Part shown: positions 11,255 to 23,249 of the stretch, piece after piece
Numbering within the stretch: the stretch's first letter is position 1
How the letters are laid out: each line of letters starts with the position of its first letter
NCBI RefSeq assembly: GCF_009730915.1
Contig: NC_052475.1
Location: 29,263,016 to 29,327,015, forward strand
DNA: 64,000 nucleotides
Direction of reading: 5' to 3'
Source: Dioscorea cayenensis subsp. rotundata
Taxonomy: Eukaryota; Streptophyta; Magnoliopsida; Dioscoreales; Dioscoreaceae
Position numbers and translations under genes: made by a program
The notes under the pieces: model-generated
What the model was told of the DNA's origin: nothing
What the model saw: only the letters and a program-made list of their open reading frames with translations
Database searches by the model: none

Positions 11255-12460
11255 GCATGCAACTTGTTTTTCTACGGGCACGGCAGACAAATCCAACCTA
11301 AGTGCATTTCCTGCCTTTTAATCCTGTCAATAAAAGCACGAGGATATCACGAGGATATCAGTGACATATCACTTACATTGATTCTGATGTTAATTGGTAT
11401 ACAGCTAACAAATATAAATTGATTAATGTCAAATTTATGTTTCAATTCTATTGACATTTTTTTTTTAAAAGTTTTATACTGCAAATTCTATATGTGTGCT
11501 ATATATGAAAGCATGAAATTGCTGCAAAAGTTCATGAGATTATCAAAGGTTTTGCTGCACGAAGATGGAGTTCACTTGGGAGTTGCTTATGTAGGACCCA
11601 AATGAAACCACAAACATTTTATTAGAAGACATCATGCTCTAAAAACATACAGATTAAGAGGGAAAATTCATAGAAGCTCACACATGAAGAAGAAAACACA
11701 CATAAAACAGGAAAAGCTAGCTATCTTCAGAAAAAACAAAAACTAACATTATAATTAGACTAGCTTTGATGAGTCACACCCAACATGTCTGCATCTGGTT
11801 CTCTGAACCGCTTCAACCTTATCTTGCCTCGAACTAATTCCACTGCCTCAGATCGTCTAATCTGAACCGTCCATTTCTTTCCTCAACTTCTCAGCAAACC
11901 TTGCCTAAAACTGAAACTAAAAACCGGATGCTTTACATCGCCGCCATCCATTCATTCCCTCTCAATTCATCAACTAACAAACCGACTATTCAAACACTGA
12001 ATATTACCAACTTACCCCTTGTATAACAGAACATTCCTCAGCTTCTCAAAATTCAGACAATTGCAGAGTTCTCCAGAACGCATTTCTGAACTGCAACCCT
12101 TTCTAATTTGCAATCACCTCCTGCTCTCTTCTCTTAAATCACAACTCAACAGCTTATTAGGTTTACAGAAGGATTGAACACCTTTATGTCCTTTTTTGTC
12201 TCATTAGTGTGATGATTAATGGAAAGTTTTGGAGGTCTTTTTTATTTTCTTTTCATGGTTTGCCTTAAAGTGAGGTTACACAAATATAAAGGGAAAGGAA
12301 CAAAATGATACAATCTAAGAGCAACATTCATTTTTTTTATATTATGATGGAGACTATAGATAGTATGAATAAGATTAACTTAAAAAACAATGCTTGTGCC
12401 TCACCTCTGGTGAAAGTTTTTATTCTCTCTTTTCTATCTGTTTTGTGCTTGTACGCTATG
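9722..12460. other. Intergenic DNA with scattered repeats
   Basis: No gene is recognised. The stretch at 11740-12180 is less AT-rich but has no consistent reading frame. TA/TG microsatellite lies at about 11215-11256. Poly-A and poly-T runs are frequent. Confidence 0.5.
10338..10475. repeat. Inverted-repeat segment with TGTGGGAC/GTCCCACA
   Basis: ATAGGCTTA (10342-10350) pairs with TAAGCCTAT (10394-10402), and ATGTGGGAC (10379-10387) pairs with GTCCCACAT (10464-10472). GTCCCACATCG-type words are common at the edges of short plant retroelement LTRs and other repeats. The class cannot be fixed from this copy. Confidence 0.4.
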
Positions 12461-12463
12461 TTT

Positions 12464-12520
12464 CATTTTTAATAAACCTGTGGTTTATCCATTTTTATAA
12501 ATTAAAAAAAAAAAAAAACA
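12464..12520 (+). repeat. 5'-truncated LINE 3' end with poly-A
   Basis: TTTTTAATAAACCTGTGGTTTATCCATTTTTATAAATT followed by about 15 A matches the 3' ends of the LINE remnants at 51.6 and 58.35 kb (the GTGGTTTATCCA core). It is probably the end of a severely 5'-truncated insertion in + orientation. Its 5' boundary is not clear. Confidence 0.55.
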
Positions 12521-12565
12521 ATGTGAGATCCCTCCTTTATATCCGAGTAACTTAAATTTTTTTTT

Positions 12566-12838
12566 CCTCATCCTGCAAACTCTAATTTTGGGGTTCAATT
12601 GAATCCAAATAATATGTTCAGAGTGCTTGCCACAACACCATGTATTTGTGGAGCACATTATGTCTCATCGTGATTCTCATTTTTTTGTTTTTATCTACTG
12701 CTTTTGTCTCATCGTGATCCTCATCCTACAAACTCTAATTTTGGGGTTCAATTGAATCCAAATAATATGTTTAGTTTGCATGTGCCAACGCCGGCAGAGT
12801 GCTTGCCACAGTACCACATATTTGTGGAGCACATTATG
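12566..12838 (+). repeat. Direct duplication of about 100 bp
   Basis: The segment starting CCTCATCCTGCAAACTCT at 12566 is repeated from 12719 with few changes. Both copies run through GGGGTTCAATTGAATCC and GAGTGCTTGCCACA to GAGCACATTATGT. The second copy holds about 20 extra bases (near 12778-12798). A shorter word, TGTCTCATCGTGAT, is also doubled at 12661 and 12706. Confidence 0.8.
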
Positions 12839-12932
12839 TGTAGAGAAGGCCGTGGTGCTCACCACGGCCGATAGCCGTGGAGCATGCTATGTGCTGCCAA
12901 AGCCCTGGAGCTCATTGTGTGTGGCCACCTCT
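12824..12932 (+). repeat. Degenerate 25-28-bp tandem array with a perfect hairpin
   Basis: Units of the type GTGGAGCnCATTATGTG start near 12824, 12852, 12877 and 12905, giving spacings of 28, 25 and 28. The second unit contains a perfect hairpin: stem GGCCGTGGTG (12848-12857), two-base loop, and CACCACGGCC (12860-12869). An open frame at 12780-13019 crosses it but resembles nothing known. Confidence 0.6.
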
Positions 12933-13932
12933 TCTCTTCTTTCAAACTTTCTCTTTGGTGTTGAGGCAGGTGCCTTTGGTCTTTGGACCATTTGCACTTC
13001 AGGTACAACACAACAATAAGAATATATCCAAAACTATACAGCATAATTATTATGGAGAAGGTCTCTGTTTTTTCATTAAAAAAACATGGAAAGAGAGAAT
13101 TTGATCTTTGGCATGAAACATTTTTAACCATTTAATCTCCAAAATGAGTATCTAGATGTGATTTAATTAGACAAGCTACAATATATGAAAACTTGCACAA
13201 CGTGAATTCCTATATGTGCCATTCGTTGTACCATATCAACGTACAACTACATGCTTCTGTTTTCATTCATATGTTCATCACGAATAATATTTTATATATG
13301 TGTTCTAAGAACAACGTGTAGATGTGGTCAAGGTGATCAATAAAACCTCAAGTACCATATAATTTGCTGTAATCCTCAATTACAGTACTCTTCCTTCAGG
13401 ATGAATTCTCAGAAGAATAACTTCAATTCTGATTGATCTTAATTTCTTTATCCATAACTTTGTGCGTCAGCCTTAATTAGGCGTGGATGATTAATAAAAC
13501 ACAATTCATGCAATTCCCTCCCACACACTCTTTTTTTTTAATTTAGGCGTGTAATAATTTTGGTCATTACTTCTATTTTGTTTTATTTTCATATAAAATG
13601 TAGAACAAAAATGTAAAAAAAATTTTATAACATTCGCACGTATCAACGCTCTCAAACACCGAAAGACAAACAAGAAACAAAATGACCACACATTAGAATG
13701 GTTATAAACAACAATATTCAAAAAGCATCATAACTATGCTTATGTATGATTAACATCATCAGTGATTTTTTTTCTAATAAAAATGGATGAAAAGAGTACA
13801 AAGATCAGAGCAGCAGAGCATGGCAGGACAAATGTTACATGCAAAAAAGAAAGCACATAAAAAAAAAAAATTCAAACAGTGTTTTAGCCAACAAGTAAAT
13901 CAAAACTCCGAAGAGAAGCTTTCACCGGTGCT

Positions 13933-13940
13933 TATATAAA
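13933..13940 (+). promoter_or_regulatory. TATA box of the lipase gene
   Basis: TATATAAA in the context CTTATATAAAGGGAG lies 55-62 bases upstream of the chosen start codon. A transcription start about 30 bases downstream would fall near 13965, past the in-frame ATG at 13956. This supports the start at 13995. Confidence 0.6.
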
Positions 13941-13994
13941 GGGAGATCTAAATCATTGTGCATCATCTCAATCACCATCTTGTTTGTCTTCACA

Positions 13995-15869
13995 ATGGTT
14001 TCAAAGGGTTTTAGTGATGAATACTTAATCTTTCATCATGAGATGATTGGTTTTCTAGACATTCTTAGCTTGATATTCCTTAGAAGAAAGTTGACAAGCT
14101 ATAAGTTTGTGGAGGCAAGCAATGCCACCAGTCTCAAGTTCAACAATGTCCGTGCAGACTGGGTTTCTGCTCTTATTTTGCTCCTTCAGAAGTTCTTAGG
14201 TTTTATCAAGAAACCATTGAAGTTTACTGGCATTGCTGTTGAGTATCTGCTGAACTTGGTGTCCATTAATGGTGGCATCTGGAGCTTGATTAAGAACTTG
14301 GCCACATGTATGTATATATATATATATCTGATTATTTTGAGATTTTGACTTTTTAAAAAGTTCTCATATTTCATGGTCTGTATTACTTAGTTTCGGTGAA
14401 GTGGCCAACTCCAAATTCAAAAGAATACCGATCATTTATCGGTCACATTGACGGCAGGACTGAACTCCATAGAAGCGTCCCTGTGTCTATTTATTTTCAG
14501 CTAGCGGATCCGGAGATCGGTTTAAATGAGGACATAAACCACACTGATCTTTTTGCTATGGCTGCAAAGCTTGCTTATGAGAATGAAGCCTACATCCGTG
14601 AAGTAGTCACTGAATCCTGGAAGGTATATTTTTTGTTTCATTTTGAAAACTATATATATATATAATGCATATACTTATAAATCAATTCACTACTCTCTGT
14701 TTTCAACAAATGCAGATGAACTTTGTGGCATATTTTGACTGCTGGAATGGTGAAGAACTCTTTTAAATTCATGATATAATCAACTTACAATGTTACTATA
14801 TATATATATATATATATACGCAGATATATAATATTTAATTAACTGATGAACATGAATGCATGAAATCATGCAGAATCTCTGCAGGCAAAGACAACACAAG
14901 CCTTCATGTTCACTGATAAGTTGTTGAATACCCCTTTAATTATAATAGCTTTCAGAGGAACCCAACCATTCGATGCCGATGATTGGTCAACGGATATTGA
15001 TCTCTCCTTCCTCTCATTAGGCAAAATGGGCAATGTCCATGCAGGATTTCTCCATGCTCTAGGCTTTAAATCATCTCCAACTAAACGTAGCACTGAGCTT
15101 GAAGATCAAACCCAAGACTTGGTAAGACCATTAGCATACAATACCATAAGAGATTCTCTCAAAGCTCAACTTCTAGTTCACCAAAATGCGAAGATTATCA
15201 TCACTGGGCACAGTCTAGGTGGCGCGCTAGCCGTCCTCTTCCCTGCATTGCTTGAATACAATCAAGAAACGACATTACTCAACTCCATGCAAGCAGTGTT
15301 TACTTTCGGACAACCGAGAGTAGGTGATGAGACCTTTGCAAAATATATGGAGTCCACCGCTTGGCTAAATTACAACCGAATGGTTTATCGATTCGACATT
15401 GTTCCTCGAATTCCCCCGGATTATTCTCCTATTAGTCTCTTCAAGCATTTTGGCAATTGTTACTACTATGATGGTTGGTACAAGTTTGAGGTACGTATAT
15501 GTGTAGCATATAGTGTATATGTGTGTGTGTGTGTGTGTGTACACATGCACACACACACGTATAATTTATGCTGTTTGTTAATTTGGTATTGAGTTTAATT
15601 TGATTGGTGAACAAGAATAGAAGATGGAGGACGTGCCAAACCCTAATTACTTGGACTTAACCTTTTGGCCAACAATGTACGCAAATGCATGGGGAGATCT
15701 GATCAAGGGTACACAGATGGGGAAGACACATGGGGAGGAGTACAAGGAAGGGTTCGTGTCCATAATGTTTAGGGCATTTGGACTCATCATCCCTGGAGTA
15801 GCTTCTCACAGCCCCAGAGATTACGTCAATGCAGCAAGGTTGGGCCAGACATCCTACAACAAGTTATGA
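13995..15869 (+). CDS. OBL1: OBL1-type triacylglycerol lipase (class 3 lipase)
   Basis: Exons 13995-14307, 14391-14623, 14716-14749, 14874-15490 and 15621-15869, all with GT-AG introns and matching phases, give an intact 481-aa protein. It belongs to the plant class 3 lipases related to oil body lipase 1, which hydrolyse triacylglycerol and related acyl esters at the lipid-droplet surface. The catalytic set is Ser307 in GHSLGG, Asp368 in DIVPRIP and His462 in SHSPRDYVN. FRGT(216-223 region) is the usual oxyanion-loop motif and ADDWSTD follows. The N-terminal part (about residues 45-95) holds hydrophobic stretches like those thought to anchor OBL1 to droplets. Length is slightly below the roughly 510-520 aa common in the family. 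The 34-base exon 3 is unusually small, but its frame (DCWN/ESLQ) fits the family. Confidence 0.85.
15520..15560. repeat. (GT)n-(AC)n inverted microsatellite in the last lipase intron
   Basis: A GT run of about 20 bases is followed at once by a run rich in CA/AC, so the segment can fold back on itself. It lies fully in intron 4 (15491-15620). Confidence 0.85.
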
Positions 15870-17177
15870 ATTAAGCCATTCAACACAGGACATATATGGA
15901 ATAAGGACTACATTAATCAGTTGAAGAATAAGCCAGGCGTTGGTGCCCTTATGGCCTTTGAGCGCTTACTTGTTTAACTTTGATCTTTTTGTTGCTTGTG
16001 TTTGTGTGTGTATACGCGTGTAAGAATAAGAGATGTTTTTACTTTTTACTGAACGTGTGTGATTCTCTTTATTTTATTTTATTTTTTCAAATATGAATAT
16101 CAAACACTATAATTAAAGTTTATTGAAAGGAAAATGAAATATATTATAATTTGAGCCTCATGTAGGAGTTCTGTGTGAGAAATACCTCTAGTTCTCTCCT
16201 CCTCCAGGGTTACATAGTAGAAGGATTTATCCCTAAAAGCTCAATCAAGCCACCGTAACTAGTGTACCTTCATACTTGTTTATTTGTTGCTTTGTCGTTT
16301 GTCAATTTTTAAAAAAAAAACATGTTTAACAAATAATTTTTTATTTAAAAATATTAAGTGTAAAAATATTAAGTGTTAAAATATAATAATGACTTTATTG
16401 TATTATTTGAGTTGACATTGTTTGTTAAATAATTAATTAAGTAGATTTATTGTGATGAGCGGTAAAGTCTCCTACTTTGATATCCAAAGCAATGGTGTTA
16501 AATTGGAGTTTTCCGGTGTGATTAATTGAAAAACTATATTTGTTTGAAGTGATTCACGGGAGAAATTATTTATGGAGATTGCTATTTGATTGAAAAAATA
16601 TATGAATTAGGGAGTTATATTTGGAGATAATTATGAAAATTGATTGAAGAAATTAAATGAGGAGAATGGCAAATTAAATAGAAGATTTAAATTGATTGCA
16701 GGTTTTGTATGCTGGACATTGATTCAAGTTTTATTGAAGATCACATGTGACTGTATTGAAGATTGATTGGCTACCATATTTAGTTAATTGAAGATTGATT
16801 ATTCGAAGCTTTGTTTGGTATGACTGAAGAAGGTCAAGATTGAGTTGAGTGTGTGATAAAAAATAAAATAAAATTTAATGAGTACCTATTGAGTGGGATG
16901 GCCAACACAAACTATAACAAGAAATTAGTTGGTGATGCAGCCATATTCGACTAGAAGTCAACTAGAAGGACTGATGATGTGTGTCATGTCATGTCTGTGT
17001 TGCAACACATGCAAGCTATAACACTAGATTCGAAATATATATAGGGAAGAATTAAGACAAAAAAAAAAATGAGAGAAGGATAGTGTGGTGTGGGTGTTTT
17101 TATAAATCTTTTATCAAATTAAAATTCAGGATATAAGAGAGAGAGGCTTAAGAAATAATGCGAGAGCATTGATAAAC

Positions 17178-17180
<3 letters not shown>

Positions 17181-17232
<52 letters not shown>
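17181..17232. repeat. (GT)n(GA)n microsatellite
   Basis: About 14 GT units pass into about 12 GA units without interruption. Confidence 0.95.
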
Positions 17233-18323
17233 AATAGCTTATAGTTCAGGGTGTTTGTGACAAGATCTTGACAAACTGCCGTCGTATCAATAGGCGATTG
17301 TTTAATGTGAAACTTTTAGTATAAGATCTAGTGTTGATCACTAATGCCCGTCGAGAAACAAATTGTAAGACCATCATAATCTTGTTTGCTTCTTTTAGTA
17401 GATTGATTTTTGAGTACTTGGTCCCGCGAGTGTGTGCATAATAACAAGGGCATTTGACAGACATCCTTTTACGAATATAATGCAAGACTAAACAAGACTC
17501 AACCCCTACAGACAAGATATATATATAGTATGAGAATAATATAGTAATCCCCTACTGAATGTATCAGCGAATACAAAGATAAAAACAAGACTCGCTGAGA
17601 GAGTAGACTAAATGTGCATTTGCTAACAAAAATTAATAAACCGAACAAATAGAAAACATATAGATGGCAAGAAATAATCGTTGTTAACTTCTAATAGAAA
17701 ATGGTATATTTGGGTTCAATGATTTTTTTTTTCTTTTTTTTGGTTATTGATAAACACAATCAAGATTCATTGGATGGTATTTTTACTTTGTTGCAGAAAG
17801 AAAAAAATTATTATTTGGGATGTCTTTTGGTGCTTGCATATGCATGTGAAAATTTATAATTATTTATATGACCTCATAAATAGTTTGTATTGATCCATAT
17901 TCCATATACTTCTTGGGCCAAAGATCAACTCAAAAATTTTAATAAAAATTTTTTTTTACTTTGTTCTTTTCATTTATTTTATTAAATAAAATAAAATCAA
18001 ATCAAAGAATTAATTTTTATTAAATTTTACAAAATAATTTTCTTGATAAATGTAGTAAACGCAATTAGTAAAAATCATCAAGTCCATGCACCTTCACCTA
18101 GCAACATAGAGTTTTGGGTTGCAAAGCCACATTAAGACTATCACATAAGTATACCACAAAATTTAAAATCGGAACACTTGATTGTCCACACTATGCCTTT
18201 TTCCAATAAGATCAATACATATTTATTTTTGGACTAGAAAGTTTTTGGTTTACAAAGAAATTTTGAATAATAAACATAAAAATAAATTAAAATTTTAATT
18301 TTAAAAAATACATTAGTAAAAAT

Positions 18324-18460
18324 TTATTTTTATAGGAATATGCAGGCAATTTTCTCTACCGTTCATATATAATTTAATTGCTTGCTAGTACTTTATTTAT
18401 TTTTATAGGATTAAGCAACCAATTTTCTCTACCGTTCAAGTAGAATTTGATTGGCTACTA
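18324..18460 (+). repeat. Direct tandem duplication, period about 71 bp
   Basis: TTTTTATAGGAATATGCAGG to TTGCTTGCTAGTA and TTTTTATAGGATTAAGCAAC to TTGGCTACTATGTA are diverged copies. Both contain ATTTTCTCTACCGTTCA. No function is apparent. Confidence 0.75.
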
Positions 18461-21410
18461 TGTATTAGCTAGCTAGTCCATTTGTCACATTTTTCTCAAT
18501 AATGTTGTCATTTTCTCCGTTCTTTAATTTTATTGTCACTTCAAACCTCTGTTTTTCTTTGTGATAAAAAAAGTCTTTAATTTGATTGATTGATTTGATG
18601 TGATGTGATTTTGTGATTTATCTTTATTCTTATTTTGTTATTTGTTATTCTTTAATTGTGCGGTTCTTATTGGATAATTTTTTTTGTCTTTGATGATTAT
18701 TGAAATTTAGGTTTTAGTTCAGGCACTCAAATGTTGGAGGACAAACAAATATATTTTTTTCTTTTTTATTTTATGTATTGAACCGGAGGATGTGACAATG
18801 ATTATTAAAAGTAGCTCTGATTTTCTCGGCTCCTCTTCAACTGTTGCTTGAAGGATCTTTATGTCCAAACCATAATTGATTACCTCTAATCTTTTAGTTC
18901 ATTAGAACAATTATGAAAAGATGATTTTTATGTGAGTTTATTTTCTAGAAGTACTCACTTTGGTGTGTTTTACCATTTCTGATAGTTCAGCACACCTCCT
19001 AGCACCCGAGACCAAAAAAATCAAGTTTGAAAACTCCATTGCTACAGACAAGCCCATTTTAAAATTTATTGGGACTCATACTGAATGAGTGAGTGATCCA
19101 GGAGAATTTACTGTTCTTTCAAACTCTGGCTAATTGATTCATTTTTTGCTCACCATAGGAGACTGTTGTTTTTTTTTTCCTCCTATTTTGAATCGATGTT
19201 GTTGTACTTTTTCTCTATTTTTTTATTTTTTCTGATTATTTGTTGCTCCCGGGCTTTTTGTTTTTCCCAATGGAATATTATGGTGTTGTACTTTATCCTT
19301 TTAATATATTTTGAGTGATTTCTTAATTATTATAAAAAATTAAAACCATTTATTTGTTGTGTTTCCGAGTTACTTGTATAATATCACTTTTCTATAAAGT
19401 TACTTTTTAAAACCAAAATAAAGGCATTCCATGCTTCAATTGATATTTTTATTTTTATTTTTTATTATATTTATCATTATTATATATGTATGCTTTTGTT
19501 GTCGTATGATATTTTCAAATAAGACCTTTCTCATTCAATAGCAATCCTAACTATTAACACGAATTTTTTATTTTATAAATTCACAAAACTCTTTTGCAAG
19601 ATTGGACCATTTCTTTGTTGATGACCAAGAGAATAAGAATAATAATAATAATAATAATCATGATCTAATATTATGTCACAAATATATTTGAAAAGCCCAT
19701 CATAAACTTTTACAAAATATCTCTCTATTATATATATGTATCCTTTGAGTAGGTCATGTTTATATTAGGTGGTGATGGTGATATAAATAAATCTATATAT
19801 ACACACATACATGACCTACCTGACAAGGGCCTTTAATCTTTTCAATCCAATAGATATGGAGCGTTCACTTCTTTTTCTAAGCACACACCATGCCAGTTTG
19901 ACAATATCTAAACATTTGTTTTTTAACCAAAAAAATAAATTAATCATTTAAAATATATTAATAAATAAATAAATAATACATAGACAAAAAGTAACGATAC
20001 ACGTAAAAAATAAAAATAAAATACACACAATAAAACCATACGAGATGATTAAATGACTTTACAACAAACAGGAGAGATCATGAAAAAGTTTTTTTCTTTC
20101 CTTTAGTTTCCCTTTTCTTGTATTTTCTTTTTGATAGAAATGACTAAATTTTACATTTATTATATATTAAAATGATAATAATTACTGATAGAAACATGGA
20201 TGGGTCTGTTTTGTTTCATTTAAGCAATAAGCACTAAATAATATGTTGGTGCATGATTTGAGAGCTGACCCACGTCGTGATTAAAAATGCATGTGGTTTT
20301 GTTAGCGATGTCCCATGCACTTTGACAAAAGTGCCCCGAGTACCTATGCTATACATTAGGGGTAGAAATTGATGTTGTAGGTTAAACAAAACTAGCAACC
20401 AAAGGAGCCCATGGTTTTACTCTTTTATAAACTATTTTTATGGAGACTAAGAAAGATTAATAAACAAATACTATTGAGTACAAGAAAAAACTTTTGTGAT
20501 GAATCCAATGAGATAAAAATGCGTGCAATATAATTACCATTTTTTAAAATATGTATTTTATGTTTAATATTATGATCTAAGGCTAAGCTCATCAGGGAGA
20601 GTGTCAATTTTATAAAATAAATGTTGACAAGGATTACAAATTTATTTAATATAATTAAAAGAATAATTAGATGTTATCATAAAAAATAAAGACTAGCCAA
20701 CTGTCTTGGTATATTAGCACCAGGGTTCTTTACATATAATGTTTGTGTCATTTCTAAGAAAATGAGCTTGTATTTTAATTTACATATGATGAAGGTACAT
20801 ATGTATTGAGATATTAATTCCAAGCCTAACTTGTCTATTATTTATTAAATAAATAAATAAATAAATAAATAAAAATAAAGGTTAGATAAAATCATCCCAG
20901 AAGCAAACTCAATAATTATCAAAAATTTTTATAATGTTAACAATATTAATAAATCAAAATATATTTTTAGTAAATTTGATATGTTTTTTTATTATAAGTG
21001 CACTTTTATTTATTGATAAACTAGCATTATTTATCCTGATTACGTGATATGATGGGAAAATTACGTTCACCCTCGTAACTTTTCAAAAACTTCCTAAAAA
21101 CCCTCAAACTTTTCGCACACCGGACGATGTCTCGTTATATTTCGTTCCTTTTAACCCCGCTACAGTTGAAGTGGGTCCACGATCATGAGAATTCCTTTTT
21201 GCCTCGCAGCGTGGGACATGCGCTAATCATAACTTTCTTTGTACGTAGTTTTTCAATGCCTCACTTTGCTTTTTTCTCAAACAAAGTTTAGAAGGCTCAT
21301 ATCTTGTTCTCATCTTGTTCTTGTTCTTGTTCTTCTTCTTGCTTCTTCTTCTTCTTTCTTTTCTTCTTCCTCGTTTGGTGATTCAATTTTTTAGCTCTTC
21401 CGATTAAATT

Positions 21411-22213
21411 ATGGAGAGTTTTGTGCTATTGCTAGATACAACAGGGAGGGACGAGTGCTAATGTTCGCATGCACGACTTTATTGGGAATCGATGTTAGAT
21501 TTGAAATATGTGACGATGGGGGTCCTCGACTATTTCCCTGTCGAGGTGAAGTTTATCACCCTCGATGGACGCATAAAAGCAGTTATGTCTCATATAAAAG
21601 CGAGGGTTGACTTCGTAGCATGTGTCACGTGCACTCCATGCTTCAAATGTTCGTTGTTGATTTTGTTGTTGAGGGCGGATGATGTGGGCATCGTGATCCT
21701 CATCGAAAAGCGAGGTTCTTCCCGATATGTAGGAGTTTCTTCGTTTATGTTTATATAGTTGTAGAAGTTAATTATTGTTTATTATCCACTGTCACTGTTT
21801 ACATTTATCAAGTTTCCATTTTCAAACACTATTGTCTCGATTAACTTGACAACTTATTATTTAACCTTTTTGTTTTAACGTTTAAGATTTATGTTTTATC
21901 GTTTAAATATTTTTGTGTCTCTGTTTAAATATTGATCGTGTTCGTTTTAAACTAAAGTGTTGGCAGGGAATTCGAGAATCAGCGGTAACACATTCCACAT
22001 CATGGCGAGCACTGAGGGGTGTAGCGTGCCTTCCTTCCTCATCGATCAAGCTGAGTGTTGTCGTTGGATATTGGATAATGTTTTTTGAAGGCGTTGAACA
22101 TTTTCGAGACGCACTTAGGAATTTTGCAATCAAAAGGAATTTTTGACTTTCAAATTCTGAAGAGCAGAAACACGGGTGCTGTGGAAGGAAGCTTCGACTT
22201 CAAAAATGGCGTA
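21411..22213 (+). pseudogene. mudrA-like MULE transposase, N-terminal fragment
   Basis: A CTT-rich leader (about 21310-21372) precedes ATG 21411 (MESFVLLLD). After a stop in the first segment, the frame from 21492 reads LDLKYVTM...EVKFITLDGRIKAVMSHI, like the N-terminal domain of MuDR-type transposases. An intron-like spacer (about 21770-21960, ending TTGGCAG) follows. Then comes VEHFRDALRNFAIKRNF (about 22093-22143), the segment that in MULE transposases leads to the zinc-binding region. A T5 run at 22140-22144 has one base too many; with the shift the frame continues DFQILKSRNTGAVEGS to a stop near 22214. The catalytic core and SWIM finger are absent. Confidence 0.55.
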
Positions 22214-23249
22214 TAAGGAAGCTATATTCCCATCGGACAGATGACAGAGCCGATGGATGAAAATCATGACTGCGTTTGCGACCGCTGTGACGAGAGAGCA
22301 GCCTGGTCGTCCTGGACGAAGAGGATCGAGTCGTAGCGTCCAGGAGTCCGCAAGTTGCGTTGTAGCCATTGCCACGTTTGGTCGCAATCGGGATCGTGGA
22401 ATGAATCTGTGACGACTAGGCATTGTGTATATACTTCTTATTATTGTTTAAATATTGAACTTTATATTTAAATATATCTCTACGTTTTAAATATTTTATT
22501 CTGCTTTTTAAGCTATTATTTTTATCGTTTAAAATAAATTTGTATCCGCTTAAAATGTACTGACGGGATGGTGCTAGCGGTTCCCCAAAGTAATTAATAC
22601 CATTTCGGTTCCCCAGCGTTCCACTCCCGTCGCACATAAAAAAATCGGAACATTACATTACACTCTATAAGGAGATTATTAAGTAATAAGGATATTTTTA
22701 AGCGAAAAATATTAAGTATATTTTTGTTGTAATTACATTGATATTATTAAATAATAAGGATATTTTAAGCAGAAAATATTAAATTTAAGCAGAGCCTAAA
22801 CTTAACACGAGAGAAAGCGAAAGTTAAAGGGCAAAAGTTATCATTATCTGATTAAAATGAATGTTGATATTAACCCGATAATGAAAATGAAAATGAAAGC
22901 AGAACCCTACCGATAATGTACCTGCAGGACTACAATATCATCCAGCAAGAAACGAGAACCTCAAAGCGAAACAGAATGAATTTAATTGAATTTAGATACA
23001 TGTACATTTACATTGTAAAATTTATCGTGTTCTTGGATGAATTGAATTTAAAAGCTGGTTTACATTTGAAACTATTACACTATCTGATGACTATGACCGC
23101 TTACGTACTCTACCTCGGATTCGTTTTTACGGTAAAAGCGGAGTTTAAACAATTACATTGATATTTACACAATGAACTATATGCTTAAAGCAACGAAAGT
23201 GTATGTGTTAAAACAATGAATACTGGATTATTAAAGAAAGAATCGTGTA

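Larger units (their letters stand above)
15870..21053. other. Long AT-rich intergenic region
   Basis: No gene is recognised. 16440-17520 contains recurrent GAAGATTGATTG words and a non-coding, less AT-rich part (17240-17520) with LTR-like composition, but no TG...CA ends or target-site duplication could be fixed. 18840-19320 and 19340-21050 hold only AT-rich unique-looking DNA with poly-T tracts and short TA runs. Confidence 0.5.

Noticed and set aside
12780..13019. Plus-strand frame with several Cys
   Set aside because: It translates the tandem array and duplicated segment; the Cys pattern comes from the repeat.
16440..17520. Possible solo LTR
   Set aside because: Composition and words resemble an LTR, but no TG...CA ends with a target-site duplication could be found.
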